From the NCBI GenBank assembly GCA_030841035.1, contig JAVEDI010000081.1:1-45817 (forward strand): DNA of 45,817 nucleotides. Reading direction: 5' to 3'. Position numbers and translations under genes: made by a program. This document shows, in pieces, positions 34,686 to 45,817 of the stretch (positions are counted from its first letter, which is position 1; the number at the start of each line of letters is the position of its first letter). The notes under the pieces were generated by a model. The model did no database searches and was not told the origin of the DNA. It saw nothing but the letters and a program-made list of their open reading frames with translations. This DNA is from Actinomycetota bacterium. Its GTDB lineage: Bacteria; Actinomycetota; Actinomycetes; JACCUZ01.

Positions 34686-36026
34686 TCAGGACTTCTGGCT
34701 GCCTCGGACCAGCGCACGCACCGTGTCCCACAGGTCGGCGAGGCGTGCCTCGGCGCCGTACCGGGTGGGCCGGTAGTAGGTGCGCCCGGCGACGACGTCG
34801 GGCGCGTACTGCTGCGCGGCGACCGCGCCCGGTACGTCGTGCGGGTAGACGTAGCCGCGGCCGTGCCCGATCTGCCCGGCTGCCTTGTAGTGGGCGTCCC
34901 TCAGGTACGGCGGCACCGGACCCGCCAGCCCCCGGCGTACGTCGTCGAGCGCCGCCTCGACCGCCATGACCACCGCGTTGGACTTGGGCGCCAGCGCCAG
35001 ATGGATCACCGCCTGGGCCAGGTTGATGCGTCCTTCGGGCATCCCGACGAGCGCCACCGCCTCGGCGGCGGCCACGGCGACCGGCAGAGCGCTCGGGTCG
35101 GCCAGGCCCACGTCCTCCGAGGCGAGGATCACCAGCCGCCGGGCGATGAACCGCGGGTCCTCGCCGGCCTCGATCATGCGGGCCAGGTAGTGCAGCGCCG
35201 CGTCGACGTCGGAGCCGCGCAGCGACTTGATGAACGCCGAGATCACGTCGTAGTGCTGGTCGCCGTCCCGGTCGTAGCGCAGCGCGGCCCGGTCGACCGC
35301 GCGCTCGAGCGTCTCGACGTCCAGAGCCGTCTCCCCGACAGCGAGCGCCGCCCCGGCCCCGGCCTCCAGCGCGGTGAGCGCACGCCGCGCGTCACCGCCG
35401 GCGACCCGCACCAGGTGAGCCATCGCCGCGTCGGTCACCGTCACCGCGCCGGCGAGGCCGCGCGCGTCGAGCACCGCGCGGCGCACCACCTCCTCGACCC
35501 CCGCGTCGTCCAGCGGCGCCAGGGTCAGAAGCAGCGACCGCGACAGCAGCGGCGAGATGATCGAGAAGTAGGGGTTCTCGGTGGTCGCCGCCACCAGGGT
35601 CACCACCCGGTTCTCGACGGCGGGCAGCAGCGCGTCCTGCTGGGTCTTGGAGAACCGGTGCACCTCGTCGATGAACAGCACCGTCTGGCGACCGGACATC
35701 CCGCTGCGCCGGCGGGCACCCTCGAGGACGGCACGCACCTCCTTCACCCCCGCGTTGACGGCCGACAGCTCGGTGAACTCCCGGCCGGTGGCCGAGGACA
35801 CGAGGTAGGCCAGCGTGGTCTTGCCCGCGCCGGGTGGTCCCCACAGGATCAGCGACGCCGGGCCGGCGACCCCGCCGTCGCCGTCGACCAGTCGACGCAG
35901 CGGTGACCCGGGCACCAGCAGGTGGTCCTGCCCGACCACCTCGTCGAGGGTGCGGGGACGCATGCGCACGGCGAGAGGGGCGTGTGCCGCGCTCGCGTCG
36001 TCGGCCGCCGCCTGGAACAGGTCCAC
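34686..36026 (-). CDS. rarA: Replication-associated recombination AAA+ ATPase RarA (MgsA)
   Basis: RarA acts on stalled replication forks with SSB and RecA. The 446-residue protein has the N-terminal linker ([20 protein letters not shown]), Walker [10 protein letters not shown], Walker [16 protein letters not shown], sensor 1 ATTENPYF and the Arg finger region LSRSLLL. The C-terminal tetramerisation and RarA-specific parts are [33 protein letters not shown] and [10 protein letters not shown]. The likely start is GTG 36026 ([10 protein letters not shown]); it has no clear ribosome binding site and may be leaderless. It is divergent from the GNAT gene. Confidence 0.95.
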   Translation of the reverse strand: MDLFQAAADDASAAHAPLAVRMRPRTLDEVVGQDHLLVPGSPLRRLVDGDGGVAGPASLILWGPPGAGKTTLAYLVSSATGREFTELSAVNAGVKEVRAVLEGARRRSGMSGRQTVLFIDEVHRFSKTQQDALLPAVENRVVTLVAATTENPYFSIISPLLSRSLLLTLAPLDDAGVEEVVRRAVLDARGLAGAVTVTDAAMAHLVRVAGGDARRALTALEAGAGAALAVGETALDVETLERAVDRAALRYDRDGDQHYDVISAFIKSLRGSDVDAALHYLARMIEAGEDPRFIARRLVILASEDVGLADPSALPVAVAAAEAVALVGMPEGRINLAQAVIHLALAPKSNAVVMAVEAALDDVRRGLAGPVPPYLRDAHYKAAGQIGHGRGYVYPHDVPGAVAAQQYAPDVVAGRTYYRPTRYGAEARLADLWDTVRALVRGSQKS

Positions 36027-36141
36027 ACCGCGACCGTAGTCGGGGGCTGCGTCATCATGGACGGGTGCTCGCCCTGCTCGGCCGCCTCCGCCTGCGCCAG
36101 CCACCCGGGGCCGCCGGCACCGAGACCGCCGCGGGCGCACG

Positions 36142-36939
36142 GTGAGCGCTCAGCCCGAGCACGACCACGGCGTACGTCGGTTGGCCGGTGCGGCCGAGCT
36201 GCTCGCGCTCACCGCACCCGGCGGCTACGCCCGGGCGGAGGTGCAGCCCGGCCGCGTCGACTCGTGCTGGGCCGGCCCCGGCGACGCGCTGGGCTGGGTC
36301 GTCCCCTCCCGACGGGTGCCGGGCGCGGCCCATCTCGTCGGGCTCGGCGAGCCGCGTGCGGCCGCGGCCCTGCTGCGAGCACTCCTCGAGCGGCACGGCC
36401 TGCAGATCGGCTCCGTCACCCTGCCCCGCGACGCCGACCGTCACCTGGGGCCGGCGTACCGGTTGGCGCCGCGCAACGACTGGGAGTGGTTCGTCACCAC
36501 GGCCGAGCCGCCGCAGCAGCCGCGAGAGGGCACCGTGCACTGGCTGCGCGAGGACGCCGTGGGCGACATCGGGCAGCTGCTCGAGGCATGGTCGGGGCGG
36601 CACCACGCGATGCCCGGTGACGAGGGCGTGCTGCGCTGGGCCGGGGTGCGCGAACAGGACGGGCGCCTCCTCGCCGTCGCGGCCCACACCGAGCACCGTC
36701 GCGGCGTCCCGCACCTCGCCTCGGTCGCCACGCACGGCGACGTACGCGGCCAGGGCTACGGCGGTGCCGTCACCGCGTGGCTGACCCGCCGGCTGCTCGC
36801 GGAGGGCGCCGAGTGCGTGACCCTCGGCATGTACAGCGACAACGACGTGGCCCGCCGGCTCTACCTGCGGCTGGGTTACCGCGTCGCCGAGCACTTCACC
36901 AGCGGCCGCCTCGTCCGCGCCGCGGCCCCCGGCGGCTAG
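36142..36939 (+). CDS. GNAT-family N-acetyltransferase
   Basis: The 265-residue product has its GNAT domain in the C-terminal half. The acetyl-CoA loop is [20 protein letters not shown] (about residues 200-220), preceded by a beta strand [29 protein letters not shown] segment typical of motif B follows. The N-terminal half (about 120 residues) is a degenerate GNAT-like region, common in actinobacterial double-GNAT proteins. The GTG start at 36142 overlaps the stop of a 26-codon open frame. Its stop directly abuts the convergent aspS stop. Substrate cannot be told. Confidence 0.85.
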   Translation: MSAQPEHDHGVRRLAGAAELLALTAPGGYARAEVQPGRVDSCWAGPGDALGWVVPSRRVPGAAHLVGLGEPRAAAALLRALLERHGLQIGSVTLPRDADRHLGPAYRLAPRNDWEWFVTTAEPPQQPREGTVHWLREDAVGDIGQLLEAWSGRHHAMPGDEGVLRWAGVREQDGRLLAVAAHTEHRRGVPHLASVATHGDVRGQGYGGAVTAWLTRRLLAEGAECVTLGMYSDNDVARRLYLRLGYRVAEHFTSGRLVRAAAPGG

Positions 36940-38763
<1,824 letters not shown>

Positions 38764-38803
38764 GGCAGTCTCCTCGTACGTCGTGCCGGGTGCACGCGCT
38801 TGG

Positions 38804-40165
38804 TCAGTCCGCGGCCGCAGCTGCGGTCCGGGTCGTGGCGGGGCGGAGGTCCGCGTCGGGCGGCGCCCAGGACGCGGGGTCGGCAGCTGCTTGCTCCGCC
38901 GAGCGGATGTCGCGGACCTGATGGGAACCGTCGGGCTGAGGGAACCAGACGAAGGGGATGCCGCGTCGCTCGGCGTACCGGATCTGCTTGCCGTACTTCG
39001 AGGCGGTCGGGGAGACCTCGGTGGCGATGCCGCGGCGGCGCAGCGCCGAGGCTACCGCGGTGCACGCCGCACGCTCTTCCTCCGACGGCAGCGCGACCAG
39101 CACCGCGGTGGGCGTGCTGCGCGATGCGGTGAGCAGCCCGCGGGAGAACAGCGGTGCGAGGGTCCGGGTGACCCCGAGGGAGATGCCCACTCCCGGGTAG
39201 GTGGTGCGCCCGTCGGTGGCCAGGGAGTCGTAGCGACCACCGGAGCAGATCGATCCCACGTGCTCGAAGCCCTGCATGCGGGTCTCGAAGACCGTGCCGG
39301 TGTAGTAGTCGAGGCCGCGCGCGATCGCCAGATCGGCGACGACGGTGAAGGTGTCGCTGCGCAGCGCTGCGGTGCCTTCGAGCACGCTGACGAGCACCGC
39401 GAGTCCCTCGTCGAGCAGCGGGTGGGTGACGCCCAGCGCGGCCACCTGCTCGGCGATCGTGGCGTGGTCGCCGGTGATCTCTGCGAGCGCCAGCGCACCC
39501 CGTGCCTGCTCGGTCGAGGCGCCCAGGTCGTCGACCATCGCCTTCTCGACGCCTGCCCGGCCGATCTTGTCGAGCTTGTCGACGACACGCATCACCGCCT
39601 CGACCTCGACGATGCCGAGTCCTCGGTAGTAGCCCTCGATGAGCCTGCGGTTGTTGACCTGCATGCGTACGGGCGGCAGCGGCAGCCTGCCGAAGACGTC
39701 CGCCATGACCTGGGCGATCTCCACCTCGTGGTGGACCGACAACGTGTCGCGGTCGACGATGTCGACGTCGGCCTGCACGAACTCGCGGTAGCGGCCCTCC
39801 TGCGGCCGCTCCCCGCGCCACGCCGGCTGGATCTGGTAGCGCCGGAAGGGGAACTGCAGGTGGCCCGCGTTCTCGAGCACGTACCGGGCGAAGGGCACCG
39901 TCAGGTCGAAGTGCAGCCCGAGTGCGGAGGCCTGGTCGCCGCTGTCCTCGGCCGCATCCGCCTGCAGGCGCCGCAGCGTGTAGACCTCCTTGGAGGTCTC
40001 CCCCTTGCGCAGCAGCTGCTCCAGCGGCTCCACGGCGCGGGTCTGGACCGAGGCGAACCCGTGCAGCTCGAACACCTCGCGCAGGATGTCGAGGACCTGC
40101 TGCTCCACGATGCGCTCGGCCGGCAGCCACTCGGGGAACCCGCTGATGGGGGTCGGCTTGCTCAC
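38804..40165 (-). CDS. hisS: Histidyl-tRNA synthetase
   Basis: HisRS charges tRNA-His. The 453-residue protein has the class II core with TSKEVYTL and [13 protein letters not shown] (motif 1-2 region), [23 protein letters not shown] (motif 2), the HisA signature [13 protein letters not shown] and motif 3 [14 protein letters not shown]-terminal anticodon domain is present, plus an Ala/Thr tail of about 30 residues. The open frame runs far upstream into the MBL gene, but the natural start is GTG 40165 ([13 protein letters not shown]), 13 bases after the MBL stop. Together MBL-hisS-aspS look like one operon. Confidence 0.97.
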   Translation of the reverse strand: MSKPTPISGFPEWLPAERIVEQQVLDILREVFELHGFASVQTRAVEPLEQLLRKGETSKEVYTLRRLQADAAEDSGDQASALGLHFDLTVPFARYVLENAGHLQFPFRRYQIQPAWRGERPQEGRYREFVQADVDIVDRDTLSVHHEVEIAQVMADVFGRLPLPPVRMQVNNRRLIEGYYRGLGIVEVEAVMRVVDKLDKIGRAGVEKAMVDDLGASTEQARGALALAEITGDHATIAEQVAALGVTHPLLDEGLAVLVSVLEGTAALRSDTFTVVADLAIARGLDYYTGTVFETRMQGFEHVGSICSGGRYDSLATDGRTTYPGVGISLGVTRTLAPLFSRGLLTASRSTPTAVLVALPSEEERAACTAVASALRRRGIATEVSPTASKYGKQIRYAERRGIPFVWFPQPDGSHQVRDIRSAEQAAADPASWAPPDADLRPATTRTAAAAAD

Positions 40166-40178
40166 GTCGCCGGCTCCG

Positions 40179-40892
40179 TCACAGCCCTCGCCGCGGCTGC
40201 GGCGCATCGGAGGCTCCCGTGGCCAGACCCTGGAGATACGGGTTGGTCGCACGCTCCCGCCCGATGGTCGTCCGCGGTCCGTGGCCGGGAAGCACCACGA
40301 CCTCGTCGCGCAGCGGAAGGATCTTGGCCGCCAGGCTGCGCAGCATGACGGCGTGGTCGCCGCCGGGCAGGTCCGTCCGGCCGATCGAGCCGGCGAAGAG
40401 CACGTCACCGGAGAGGCAGACCTCCGGCAGCTGCCCACCGGGATCCTCCGGGAGCCGGAAGAGCACCGAACCGCGGGTGTGGCCCGGCGCGTGGTCGACG
40501 GCGAGCTCCAGGCCGGCCACCTGCAGCACCGCCCCGTCGGCCAGCGCGCGCACGTCCTCGGGCTCCGACCACTCGAGGCGGCCGCCGAACATCGACCGCG
40601 TCTGCGCCGACAGACCGCTCATCGGGTCGGCGAGCAGTCCCTTGTCGTCCGGGTGGAGGTAGGCGGGGATCCCGCGCGCCCCGCACACGGGCGTGACAGA
40701 GAACGTGTGGTCGAGGTGACCATGCGTCAGCAGGACGGCCATCGGCTGCAGGCGGTGCTCGGCCAGCAGCTCGTCGAGCTGGGCGGTCACCTCGATGCCC
40801 GGGTCGACCACCACGCACTCCGTCCCCGGCCCGGTCGCCACGACATAGCAGTTCGTGCCGAAGGCCGCTGCCGGAAATCCGGTGATGAGCAC
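40179..40892 (-). CDS. MBL-fold hydrolase (glyoxalase II-like)
   Basis: A metallo-beta-lactamase fold protein of 237 residues with the metal motif THGHLDH (about residues 56-62), HAPGHTRGS, CLSGDVLFAGSIGRTDLPGG and the final LPGHGPRTTIG. These give the full two-metal site. It resembles hydroxyacylglutathione-hydrolase-type proteins, and in actinobacteria this position upstream of hisS is conserved, but the substrate is unknown. Start is GTG 40892 with only a weak ribosome binding site. It is divergent from the cyclophilin gene across 155 bases in which I see no certain promoter. Confidence 0.9.
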   Translation of the reverse strand: MLITGFPAAAFGTNCYVVATGPGTECVVVDPGIEVTAQLDELLAEHRLQPMAVLLTHGHLDHTFSVTPVCGARGIPAYLHPDDKGLLADPMSGLSAQTRSMFGGRLEWSEPEDVRALADGAVLQVAGLELAVDHAPGHTRGSVLFRLPEDPGGQLPEVCLSGDVLFAGSIGRTDLPGGDHAVMLRSLAAKILPLRDEVVVLPGHGPRTTIGRERATNPYLQGLATGASDAPQPRRGL

Positions 40893-41047
40893 GGGTTAGC
40901 CACGCTTCCGGAGGGGAGGGACAGGGCTTCCGAGACTACCGGCGGGCCGCAATGACCGGCGAACCCCCACCCCTCGCCTCCTAGACTGTCCCTCCGACGC
41001 GCGCGTTCGCAGAACACGAGCCGCACCGGGCGCACAGGAGGAGCACA

Positions 41048-41932
41048 GTGGCGGGCAGTGCAAAGCGGGAGAGGCAGTTGGCGCGCGAGCACTACCTGCG
41101 CCAGCAGCAGCGGCGTGCCGCGGCCGCGGCGCGCCGGCGACGCACGCAGCAGGTCAGCGCTGTGGTGCTGGCCGTCGTCCTCGTGGTGGGCGGTGTCGCC
41201 GTACTCGCCTCCGTCCTCAGAGGCAACGGCAACGACCTCGCAACACTGCCCACGACCAAGGCCACCGACACCGGCGGTACGTCGGCCTCCGCCAGCTCGT
41301 CTGCCTCCCCCTCCCCCTCCGCCTCGCCGTCGGCCAAGAACGTCGCGGGCGACTGCACCTACACCAAGACCTCCCAGGGGGCCGTGAAGAGCGCGGGACT
41401 GCCGGCGTACGACAAGTCCAAGGCGGCCAGCTATCGCAAGCCGTTCACCGCGACCATCAGGACCAACCTCGGTGACATCTCGGTGCTGCTCGCTGCACAG
41501 AAGGCGCCCTGCACGGCCAACAGCTTCAAGCACCTGGCGCTCGCGACGTTCTACGACAAGACGGGATGCCACCGGCTCACGACCCAGGGCATCTTCGTGC
41601 TCCAGTGCGGTGACCCCTCCGGCACGGGCAACGGCGGACCGGGCTATCAGTTCGGTGTCGAGAACGCACCGCCGAACGGCAGCTACCCGGCGGGCACGCT
41701 CGCCATGGCGCGCACGAGCGACCCCAACAGCAACGGCAGCCAGTTCTTCATCGTCTACAAGCAGACGAGCCTGCCCGACCCCAACGGCTACACGGTCTTC
41801 GGCAAGGTGACCAAGGGCCTTGACATCGTGACCAAGGTTGCGGCCGCCGGAACCGACGACTCCAACGGGACGGGTGACGGCAAGCCCAAGGAGAAGGTCA
41901 CCATCACGTCCGTCACCATCGGAAAGGGCTGA
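41048..41932 (+). CDS. Membrane-anchored cyclophilin-type peptidyl-prolyl isomerase
   Basis: The 294-residue protein has a very basic cytoplasmic N-terminus (residues 1-34), one membrane helix (about 35-57), a Ser/Ala/Pro linker and an extracellular cyclophilin domain (about 130-292). The domain shows TIRTNLGDISVLL, NSFKHLA, the catalytic Arg in CHRLTTQGIFVLQCGDP, and the substrate-site SNGSQFFIVY. Two extra cysteine pairs (C155, C174, C187 and others) may form disulphides. GTG 41048 has AGGAGG seven bases upstream. The next gene starts four bases after its stop. Confidence 0.93.
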   Translation: MAGSAKRERQLAREHYLRQQQRRAAAAARRRRTQQVSAVVLAVVLVVGGVAVLASVLRGNGNDLATLPTTKATDTGGTSASASSSASPSPSASPSAKNVAGDCTYTKTSQGAVKSAGLPAYDKSKAASYRKPFTATIRTNLGDISVLLAAQKAPCTANSFKHLALATFYDKTGCHRLTTQGIFVLQCGDPSGTGNGGPGYQFGVENAPPNGSYPAGTLAMARTSDPNSNGSQFFIVYKQTSLPDPNGYTVFGKVTKGLDIVTKVAAAGTDDSNGTGDGKPKEKVTITSVTIGKG

Positions 41933-41936
41933 TCCG

Positions 41937-43463
41937 GTGAGCGAGCAGCGCCCCGACGAGCAGGACCCGAGCGCGGGCGGACCAGAGGAGCCGGCCGAGG
42001 CGGCCGTTCCCGCACCCGGCCCGGTGCCCACGCCGGGCCCGGGGCCCGTGCCCGGACCTCCCACAGAGCCCGTGCCCGGACCTGTCACAGAGCCCGTGCC
42101 CGCCGCGGAGCCGGTGCCCGCCGCGGAGCCGGTGCCGTCTGCGGAGCCGCCGGTCCCCTCAGCACCCCAGCCCGCCCCGGGCACCCCGTCCGGAGCGGCC
42201 CCCGCTGCGGCGAGCGAGTCGGTGGCCGACGCCGCAGCCCGCGGCGCCGCGTGGGGCCGGGTGGCCGAGGACGGCACGGTCTACGTCCGGACGGGCGACG
42301 GCGAGCGCGCCGCCGGCTCCTACCCGGGGGCCGGCCCGGACGACGCGCTGGCCTACTTCGTGCGCAAGTTCGACGAGCTGGAGGGACAGGTCCTCCTGCT
42401 CGAGCAGCGGGTCGAGGCCGGTGGGGTCTCGCCCAAGGACGCCGAGACCTCCATCGGGCACCTGCGCGAGATGCTCGCCGACGCCCACGCGGTGGGTGAC
42501 CTGGCCGCGCTGGCGCGACGGCTCGACGGCCTGGTCGAGCGGGTCGCCAGCCGGCGCAAGGAGGCGGATGCCGCTCGCGCCGCCGCCCGGGAACAGGCTC
42601 GCGCGGTCAAGGAGCGGATCGTCGCCGAGGCGGAGGGCCTGGCCGAGTCCACCGAGTGGAAGAAGAGCGGCGACCGGCTCCGTGCGCTGCTGGACGACTG
42701 GAAGAAGGCGCCGCGGCTGGACCGCAAGACCGACGACGCACTGTGGAAGCGCTTCAGCCACGCACGTACCTCGTTCGACAAGCGGCGCCGGACCCACTTC
42801 GCGGAGCTCGACACCCAGCGGTCCACCGCGGCGGAGCGCAAGGAGCAGCTGATCAGGGAGGCAGAGGAGCTGTCCTCCTCCACCGACTGGGGCCCCACGG
42901 CGCGCCGCTACCGCGATCTGATGAGCGAATGGAAGGCCGCGGGTCGCGCGCGCCGCGACATCGAGGACCAGCTCTGGGCACGGTTCCGCGCAGCGCAGGA
43001 CGCCTTCTTCGCCGCCCGCACCGGGGTGTTCACCGCTCGTGACGCGGACCTCGCGGTCAACCTCGAGAGGAAGACGGCGCTGCTGGCCGAGGCCGAGGCC
43101 CTGCTTCCGGTCACGGACGTCCGGGCAGCCCGCGGCGCCCTTCGCTCGCTGCACGACCGGTGGGAGGCCGCGGGCCACGTGCCGAGGGCCGACAGGGACG
43201 CGGTCGAAGGGCGGCTGCGCAAGGTTGACGAGGCGGTGCGCTCCGCCGAGGAGACCGAGTGGAAGCGTTCCAACCCCGAGGCCCGCGCTCGCGCCGAGGC
43301 GACCGTCACCCAGCTGCGTGCGTCCATCGACTCGCTCGACGCGGAGGCGAGCGCCGCTGACTCCTCCGGCGAGACCGCCAAGGCGGTCAAGGCCCGCGAG
43401 GCCGCTGCGGCGCGACGGGAGTGGCTTGCCGAGGCGGAGCGGACCCTCGCGGAGTTCTCCTAG
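41937..43463 (+). CDS. DUF349 domain protein with Pro-rich N-terminus
   Basis: The 508-residue protein begins with about 90 residues of Pro/Glu/Ala repeats (such as EPVPAAEPVPAAEPVPSAEP), also visible as near-perfect DNA repeats at 42060-42140. A short domain with WGRVAEDGTVYVRTGDGER follows. The remainder is coiled coil carrying three DUF349 modules, each with the pattern W-x-x-x-x-R/Y-R-x-L-x-x-W-K (for example STEWKKSGDRLRALLDDWKK). The start GTG 41937 lies four bases past the cyclophilin stop. DUF349 proteins are common beside relA in actinobacteria; their role is not settled. Confidence 0.88.
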   Translation: MSEQRPDEQDPSAGGPEEPAEAAVPAPGPVPTPGPGPVPGPPTEPVPGPVTEPVPAAEPVPAAEPVPSAEPPVPSAPQPAPGTPSGAAPAAASESVADAAARGAAWGRVAEDGTVYVRTGDGERAAGSYPGAGPDDALAYFVRKFDELEGQVLLLEQRVEAGGVSPKDAETSIGHLREMLADAHAVGDLAALARRLDGLVERVASRRKEADAARAAAREQARAVKERIVAEAEGLAESTEWKKSGDRLRALLDDWKKAPRLDRKTDDALWKRFSHARTSFDKRRRTHFAELDTQRSTAAERKEQLIREAEELSSSTDWGPTARRYRDLMSEWKAAGRARRDIEDQLWARFRAAQDAFFAARTGVFTARDADLAVNLERKTALLAEAEALLPVTDVRAARGALRSLHDRWEAAGHVPRADRDAVEGRLRKVDEAVRSAEETEWKRSNPEARARAEATVTQLRASIDSLDAEASAADSSGETAKAVKAREAAAARREWLAEAERTLAEFS

Positions 43464-43491
43464 GTCGGCCGGCTCCCGGGTCGGTCTCCGG

Positions 43492-43725
43492 TCAGTGCCC
43501 GCGGCGGGTCAGCCGCGCCACGTCCTGCTGCTGCAGCAGGCGCACCACCTGCTCAGCCTCCGCGGCGCTGTGCCGGGCGATGATCATGTCGAGCTCGAGC
43601 CGCGCCGACACGGTGTCGTAGTCCGCCAGCTCGCGGGCCAGCTGACGGGTCTGCTTGCGCGCCTCCCGCCGTGATTGCAACCGGGTCAGGAGCGAAGGTG
43701 CCAGTGCGGTGCGGGTGTTCGTCAT
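43492..43725 (-). CDS. Small helical hypothetical protein
   Basis: The 77-residue product (ATG 43725 with GAGGA upstream) is highly charged and helical: SLLTRLQSRREARKQTRQLARELADYDTVSARLELDMIIARH, ending AEQVVRLLQQQDVARLTRRGH. Similar short basic helical proteins are widespread in actinobacteria, but I cannot name the family. It stands alone, convergent with the DUF349 gene (28 bases between stops). Confidence 0.7.
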   Translation of the reverse strand: MTNTRTALAPSLLTRLQSRREARKQTRQLARELADYDTVSARLELDMIIARHSAAEAEQVVRLLQQQDVARLTRRGH

Positions 43726-43855
43726 CAGAGTCCTCGATAGCGGCAGGTGACACGGCGCTCCGGCCACCACCTCTATTGTCGGACGTCTTTCGGCGGCGCT
43801 TGCCCCGTGGGCCTGTGACGTTGGTCGCATCTCGCTGCGCGGAGGGGACCCGGCC

Positions 43856-44953
43856 TCACCCGCCGGGCGCGGGTTCGTCGTACTCGTACCGGACTCCGGC
43901 CGGTTCGCGGAGCGCTCGCAGCGCGACCGGCAACCCGGCACGCCATGATGCATCGGCCGCTGAGGCCAGCTCGAAGGCCGCAAGCGCGTCTCGACCGGTC
44001 ACCCGCGGCGCGCTGTCATCGCGCACACAGGTGGCGAAGGCCTCCAGCTCCAGTGCGTACGCCGTCGGATAGCGCTGCTCGAAGTCGCGGGGCAGCTCGT
44101 GCGCCGCCCAACCGGGCGTGCGCCACTCGTAGTTTCGCGCCCGGGGGTTGTCGATCCTGGCGGTGGCCGAGCTGCCCATGATCTCTGTCGAGCACTCGTA
44201 GCCGTAGCCGGCGGACCGGCTGTTGTCGATGACGCCGAGTGCGCCGTTCTCGAAGTGCAGCACGACGACTGCAGTGTCCACGTCACCGATCTCTGCGAAG
44301 CCCGGGTCGGACAGCCCGACGCCGTGCGCCGAGATCTGCACGATCTCGCCGACCAGCCAACGTGCGACGTCCAGGTCGTGGATCGTGACGTCGAGGAAGA
44401 AGCCGCCCGAGCCGGCGAGGTACTCGACCCGCGGTGCGCGCATGTCTCTCAGGCTGGTCCGGAACAGGTAGGGGCGGCCCAGCTCGCCGGCGACGATACG
44501 GTCGTGCACGGCAGCCCAGTCGGGGTCGAAGCGCCTGTGGAAGCCGACCTGCAGCTTGACCCCCGCAGTCTCCACGGCCTCGAGGGCACTCAACGTCGCC
44601 GACCGCTGCAACGACAGCGGCTTCTCACAGAAGACGTGCTTGCCGGCGCGCGCGGCACGGACCACGAGATCGGCGTGCGTGGCGGTCGGTGTAGCGAGGA
44701 CCACCGCTGGCACCGTGGGGTCCTCGAGCAGACCGTCGACACTGCTGCTCCAGGGCACGGCGCACCGAGCGGCTACGTCGGCGGCACGTTTCCCGTCGGC
44801 GTCGACGACACATGCCAGCTCCGCCGAGGGACAGCGCGAGCTCAGCGCGGTGGCGTGGATCTGTCCCATGCGACCGAGACCGATGAGCCCCATGCGGACT
44901 CGCCGCCCACCGGCGGACGCGGTCACGGACCGCGCGGCGCTTACCGTGGCCAT
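43856..44953 (-). CDS. Gfo/Idh/MocA oxidoreductase, inositol 2-dehydrogenase-like
   Basis: The 365-residue protein has an N-terminal Rossmann domain (GLIGLGRMGQIH, residues 22-33). The EKP motif (110-112, Lys 111 being catalytic) and the C-terminal domain signature GSGGFFLDVTIHDLDVARW (D188 and H192 being the usual catalytic residues) follow. This DVxIHDxD form is typical of myo-inositol 2-dehydrogenases. Start ATG 44953 follows AAGGAGGA; an ATG at 44893 would trim 20 residues. It lies 39 bases after a sugar-phosphate isomerase-like gene, so both probably act in inositol or sugar catabolism. Confidence 0.9.
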   Translation of the reverse strand: MATVSAARSVTASAGGRRVRMGLIGLGRMGQIHATALSSRCPSAELACVVDADGKRAADVAARCAVPWSSSVDGLLEDPTVPAVVLATPTATHADLVVRAARAGKHVFCEKPLSLQRSATLSALEAVETAGVKLQVGFHRRFDPDWAAVHDRIVAGELGRPYLFRTSLRDMRAPRVEYLAGSGGFFLDVTIHDLDVARWLVGEIVQISAHGVGLSDPGFAEIGDVDTAVVVLHFENGALGVIDNSRSAGYGYECSTEIMGSSATARIDNPRARNYEWRTPGWAAHELPRDFEQRYPTAYALELEAFATCVRDDSAPRVTGRDALAAFELASAADASWRAGLPVALRALREPAGVRYEYDEPAPGG

Positions 44954-44992
44954 CTTCCTCCTTCGTCGGCGCAGCCCGGCCGGGTGCCGTAA

Positions 44993-45817
44993 CTAGACCT
45001 GCGCCGCGGCCTTGAGCAGCGTGTCGGCCGCCAGGCGCAGCCCCTCCATCTGGTCGAGCTCCTGGTCCTCGTGCTCGATGTTGACCGCCATGTCGGGGTC
45101 CACCCTGTTGAGCGCCTGCAGGAACGCGCTCCACCAGGCGACATCGTGACCTCGACCGACGGCGACGAAGTCCCACGACGCGTCCTGTGGCCAGCGGCTC
45201 AGTGTGTAGCGACCACCCAGCGACACCGCACCCTGCGCGTCCGGAGCGACCCGGCCGAACCGGTCGTCGAGGACGCCGTTGACCCTGGCAGCGTCGTTGA
45301 TGCGGGTGTCCTTGGCGGCGGCGTTGAAGACCAGGCTGCCGAGCTTGTCCACGGCCGCAACGGGGTCGATGCCCTGCCAGAACAGATGGCTCGGGTCCAG
45401 CTCGGCCCCGACGTGGGTCGCGTCGATCTCGGTCGCCAGCCGCTCCATGGTCGCCGGGTTGTAGACGACGTTATGGGGGTGCATCTCGATGCACACCTTG
45501 ACGTCGGCATCACTCGCCCGAGCCTGGATGTCCTTCCAGTACGGGACGGCCACGTCGTTCCACTGGTAGTCGCGCGCATCGAGGTAGGCGCTGTCCCAGG
45601 GCAGCACCGTCCATGACGGCAATCGACCACCGGCATCAGCGGCAGGTAGCCCGGACATGGTGACCACGCGCTTGACGCCCAGCAGCGCCGCCAGCTCGAT
45701 GGCGCGTCGAACGTCCTGACCGTGTCTCTCTCGCACCTCCGGATCAGGGTGCAAGGGATTCCCGTTGCAGTTCAGGGCCGTCAACGTGACGCCGGCGGAG
45801 GCGAACTGCTCCAGGTA
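44993..45817 (-). CDS. Sugar phosphate isomerase/epimerase (AP endonuclease 2 fold), 5' end outside window
   Basis: The frame is open to the window edge, so the N-terminus is missing; 274 residues are visible. The TIM-barrel pattern of xylose-isomerase-like proteins is clear, with likely metal ligands in KVCIEMHPHNVVY, VGAELDPSHLFWQG and MAVNIEHEDQEL, and the opening strand segment VTLTALNCNGNPLHP. Proteins of this family (IolE, IolI-like and related) usually neighbour Gfo/Idh dehydrogenases, as here. The exact sugar is not determinable. Confidence 0.88.
   Translation of the reverse strand, partial: YLEQFASAGVTLTALNCNGNPLHPDPEVRERHGQDVRRAIELAALLGVKRVVTMSGLPAADAGGRLPSWTVLPWDSAYLDARDYQWNDVAVPYWKDIQARASDADVKVCIEMHPHNVVYNPATMERLATEIDATHVGAELDPSHLFWQGIDPVAAVDKLGSLVFNAAAKDTRINDAARVNGVLDDRFGRVAPDAQGAVSLGGRYTLSRWPQDASWDFVAVGRGHDVAWWSAFLQALNRVDPDMAVNIEHEDQELDQMEGLRLAADTLLKAAAQV

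Noticed and set aside
40893-41047. A sigma-70-like promoter TAGACT before the cyclophilin gene
   Set aside because: No -35 hexamer at a suitable distance; a single -10-like hexamer is not enough in this sequence.
43492-45817. relA next to the cyclophilin and DUF349 genes, as in many actinobacteria
   Set aside because: No RelA/SpoT motifs in this stretch; the genes there are a small protein, a Gfo/Idh oxidoreductase and a sugar isomerase. Its absence is noted but weak as evidence of anything.

Overview
The window is from a high-GC Gram-positive bacterium of the Actinobacteria. The evidence is GC-rich third codon positions, frequent GTG starts, many ATGA/GTGA/TGATG start-stop overlaps, a BldD regulator with intact cyclic-di-GMP contact residues, the actinobacterial order bldD-pyrR-pyrB-pyrC-carA-carB, and an aro-pepQ-efp-nusB cluster. 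The genus cannot be fixed from the sequence. No phage, IS element, CRISPR array, rRNA or tRNA was seen.

Layout. 1-4852 (minus): pyrimidine operon pyrR-pyrB-pyrC-carA-carB, with carB cut by the window edge and a PyrR-binding loop over the pyrR ribosome binding site. 5004-5601: two perfect BldD boxes, then bldD (plus). 5671-7056: a polytopic membrane protein (plus), converging on nusB. 7004-12297 (minus): aroC-aroK-aroB-aroQ-pepQ-like-efp-nusB. 12393-26349 (minus): a complete Gram-positive type IV pilus (T4P) locus: pilB, pilT-pilC, pilA, a minor-pilin operon (second pilin, PilV-, PilW- and PilX-like), prepilin peptidase, and pilM-N-O with a PilP-like protein. 26495-29204 (minus): roadblock/LC7 protein, DUF4388 (PATAN) protein, Ras-like GTPase and a 56-residue ORF. 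29304-29509: two tandem palindromic repeats. 29554-36026 (minus): rarA, two small membrane proteins, alaS, ruvX, mltG. 36142-36939: GNAT (plus). 36940-40892 (minus): MBL hydrolase-hisS-aspS. 41048-43463 (plus): membrane cyclophilin and DUF349 protein. 43492-45817 (minus): a small protein, an inositol-dehydrogenase-like oxidoreductase and a sugar-phosphate isomerase-like protein cut by the edge.

The main discovery is regulatory. Every pilus transcription unit I can separate, except prepilin peptidase, is preceded by a FliA/WhiG (sigma-28 class) promoter-like element CT(C/A)AA-N16-G(C/T)CGA(A/T), always with a 16-base spacer: pilM, second pilin, pilA, pilT, and more weakly pilB. The same element stands before the roadblock-DUF4388-GTPase operon. 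This places a small-GTPase/roadblock/PATAN module, which resembles the MglA/MglB switch of myxobacteria and the PATAN regulators of cyanobacterial pili, in the same regulon as the pilus machine. The pilA leader also holds a cyclic-di-GMP-I (GEMM)-like fold whose closing stem competes with a hairpin before the pilA start. With BldD nearby and an MshEN-like N-terminus on PilB, cyclic-di-GMP may act on this locus at several levels. These links are inferences from sequence and have not been tested.
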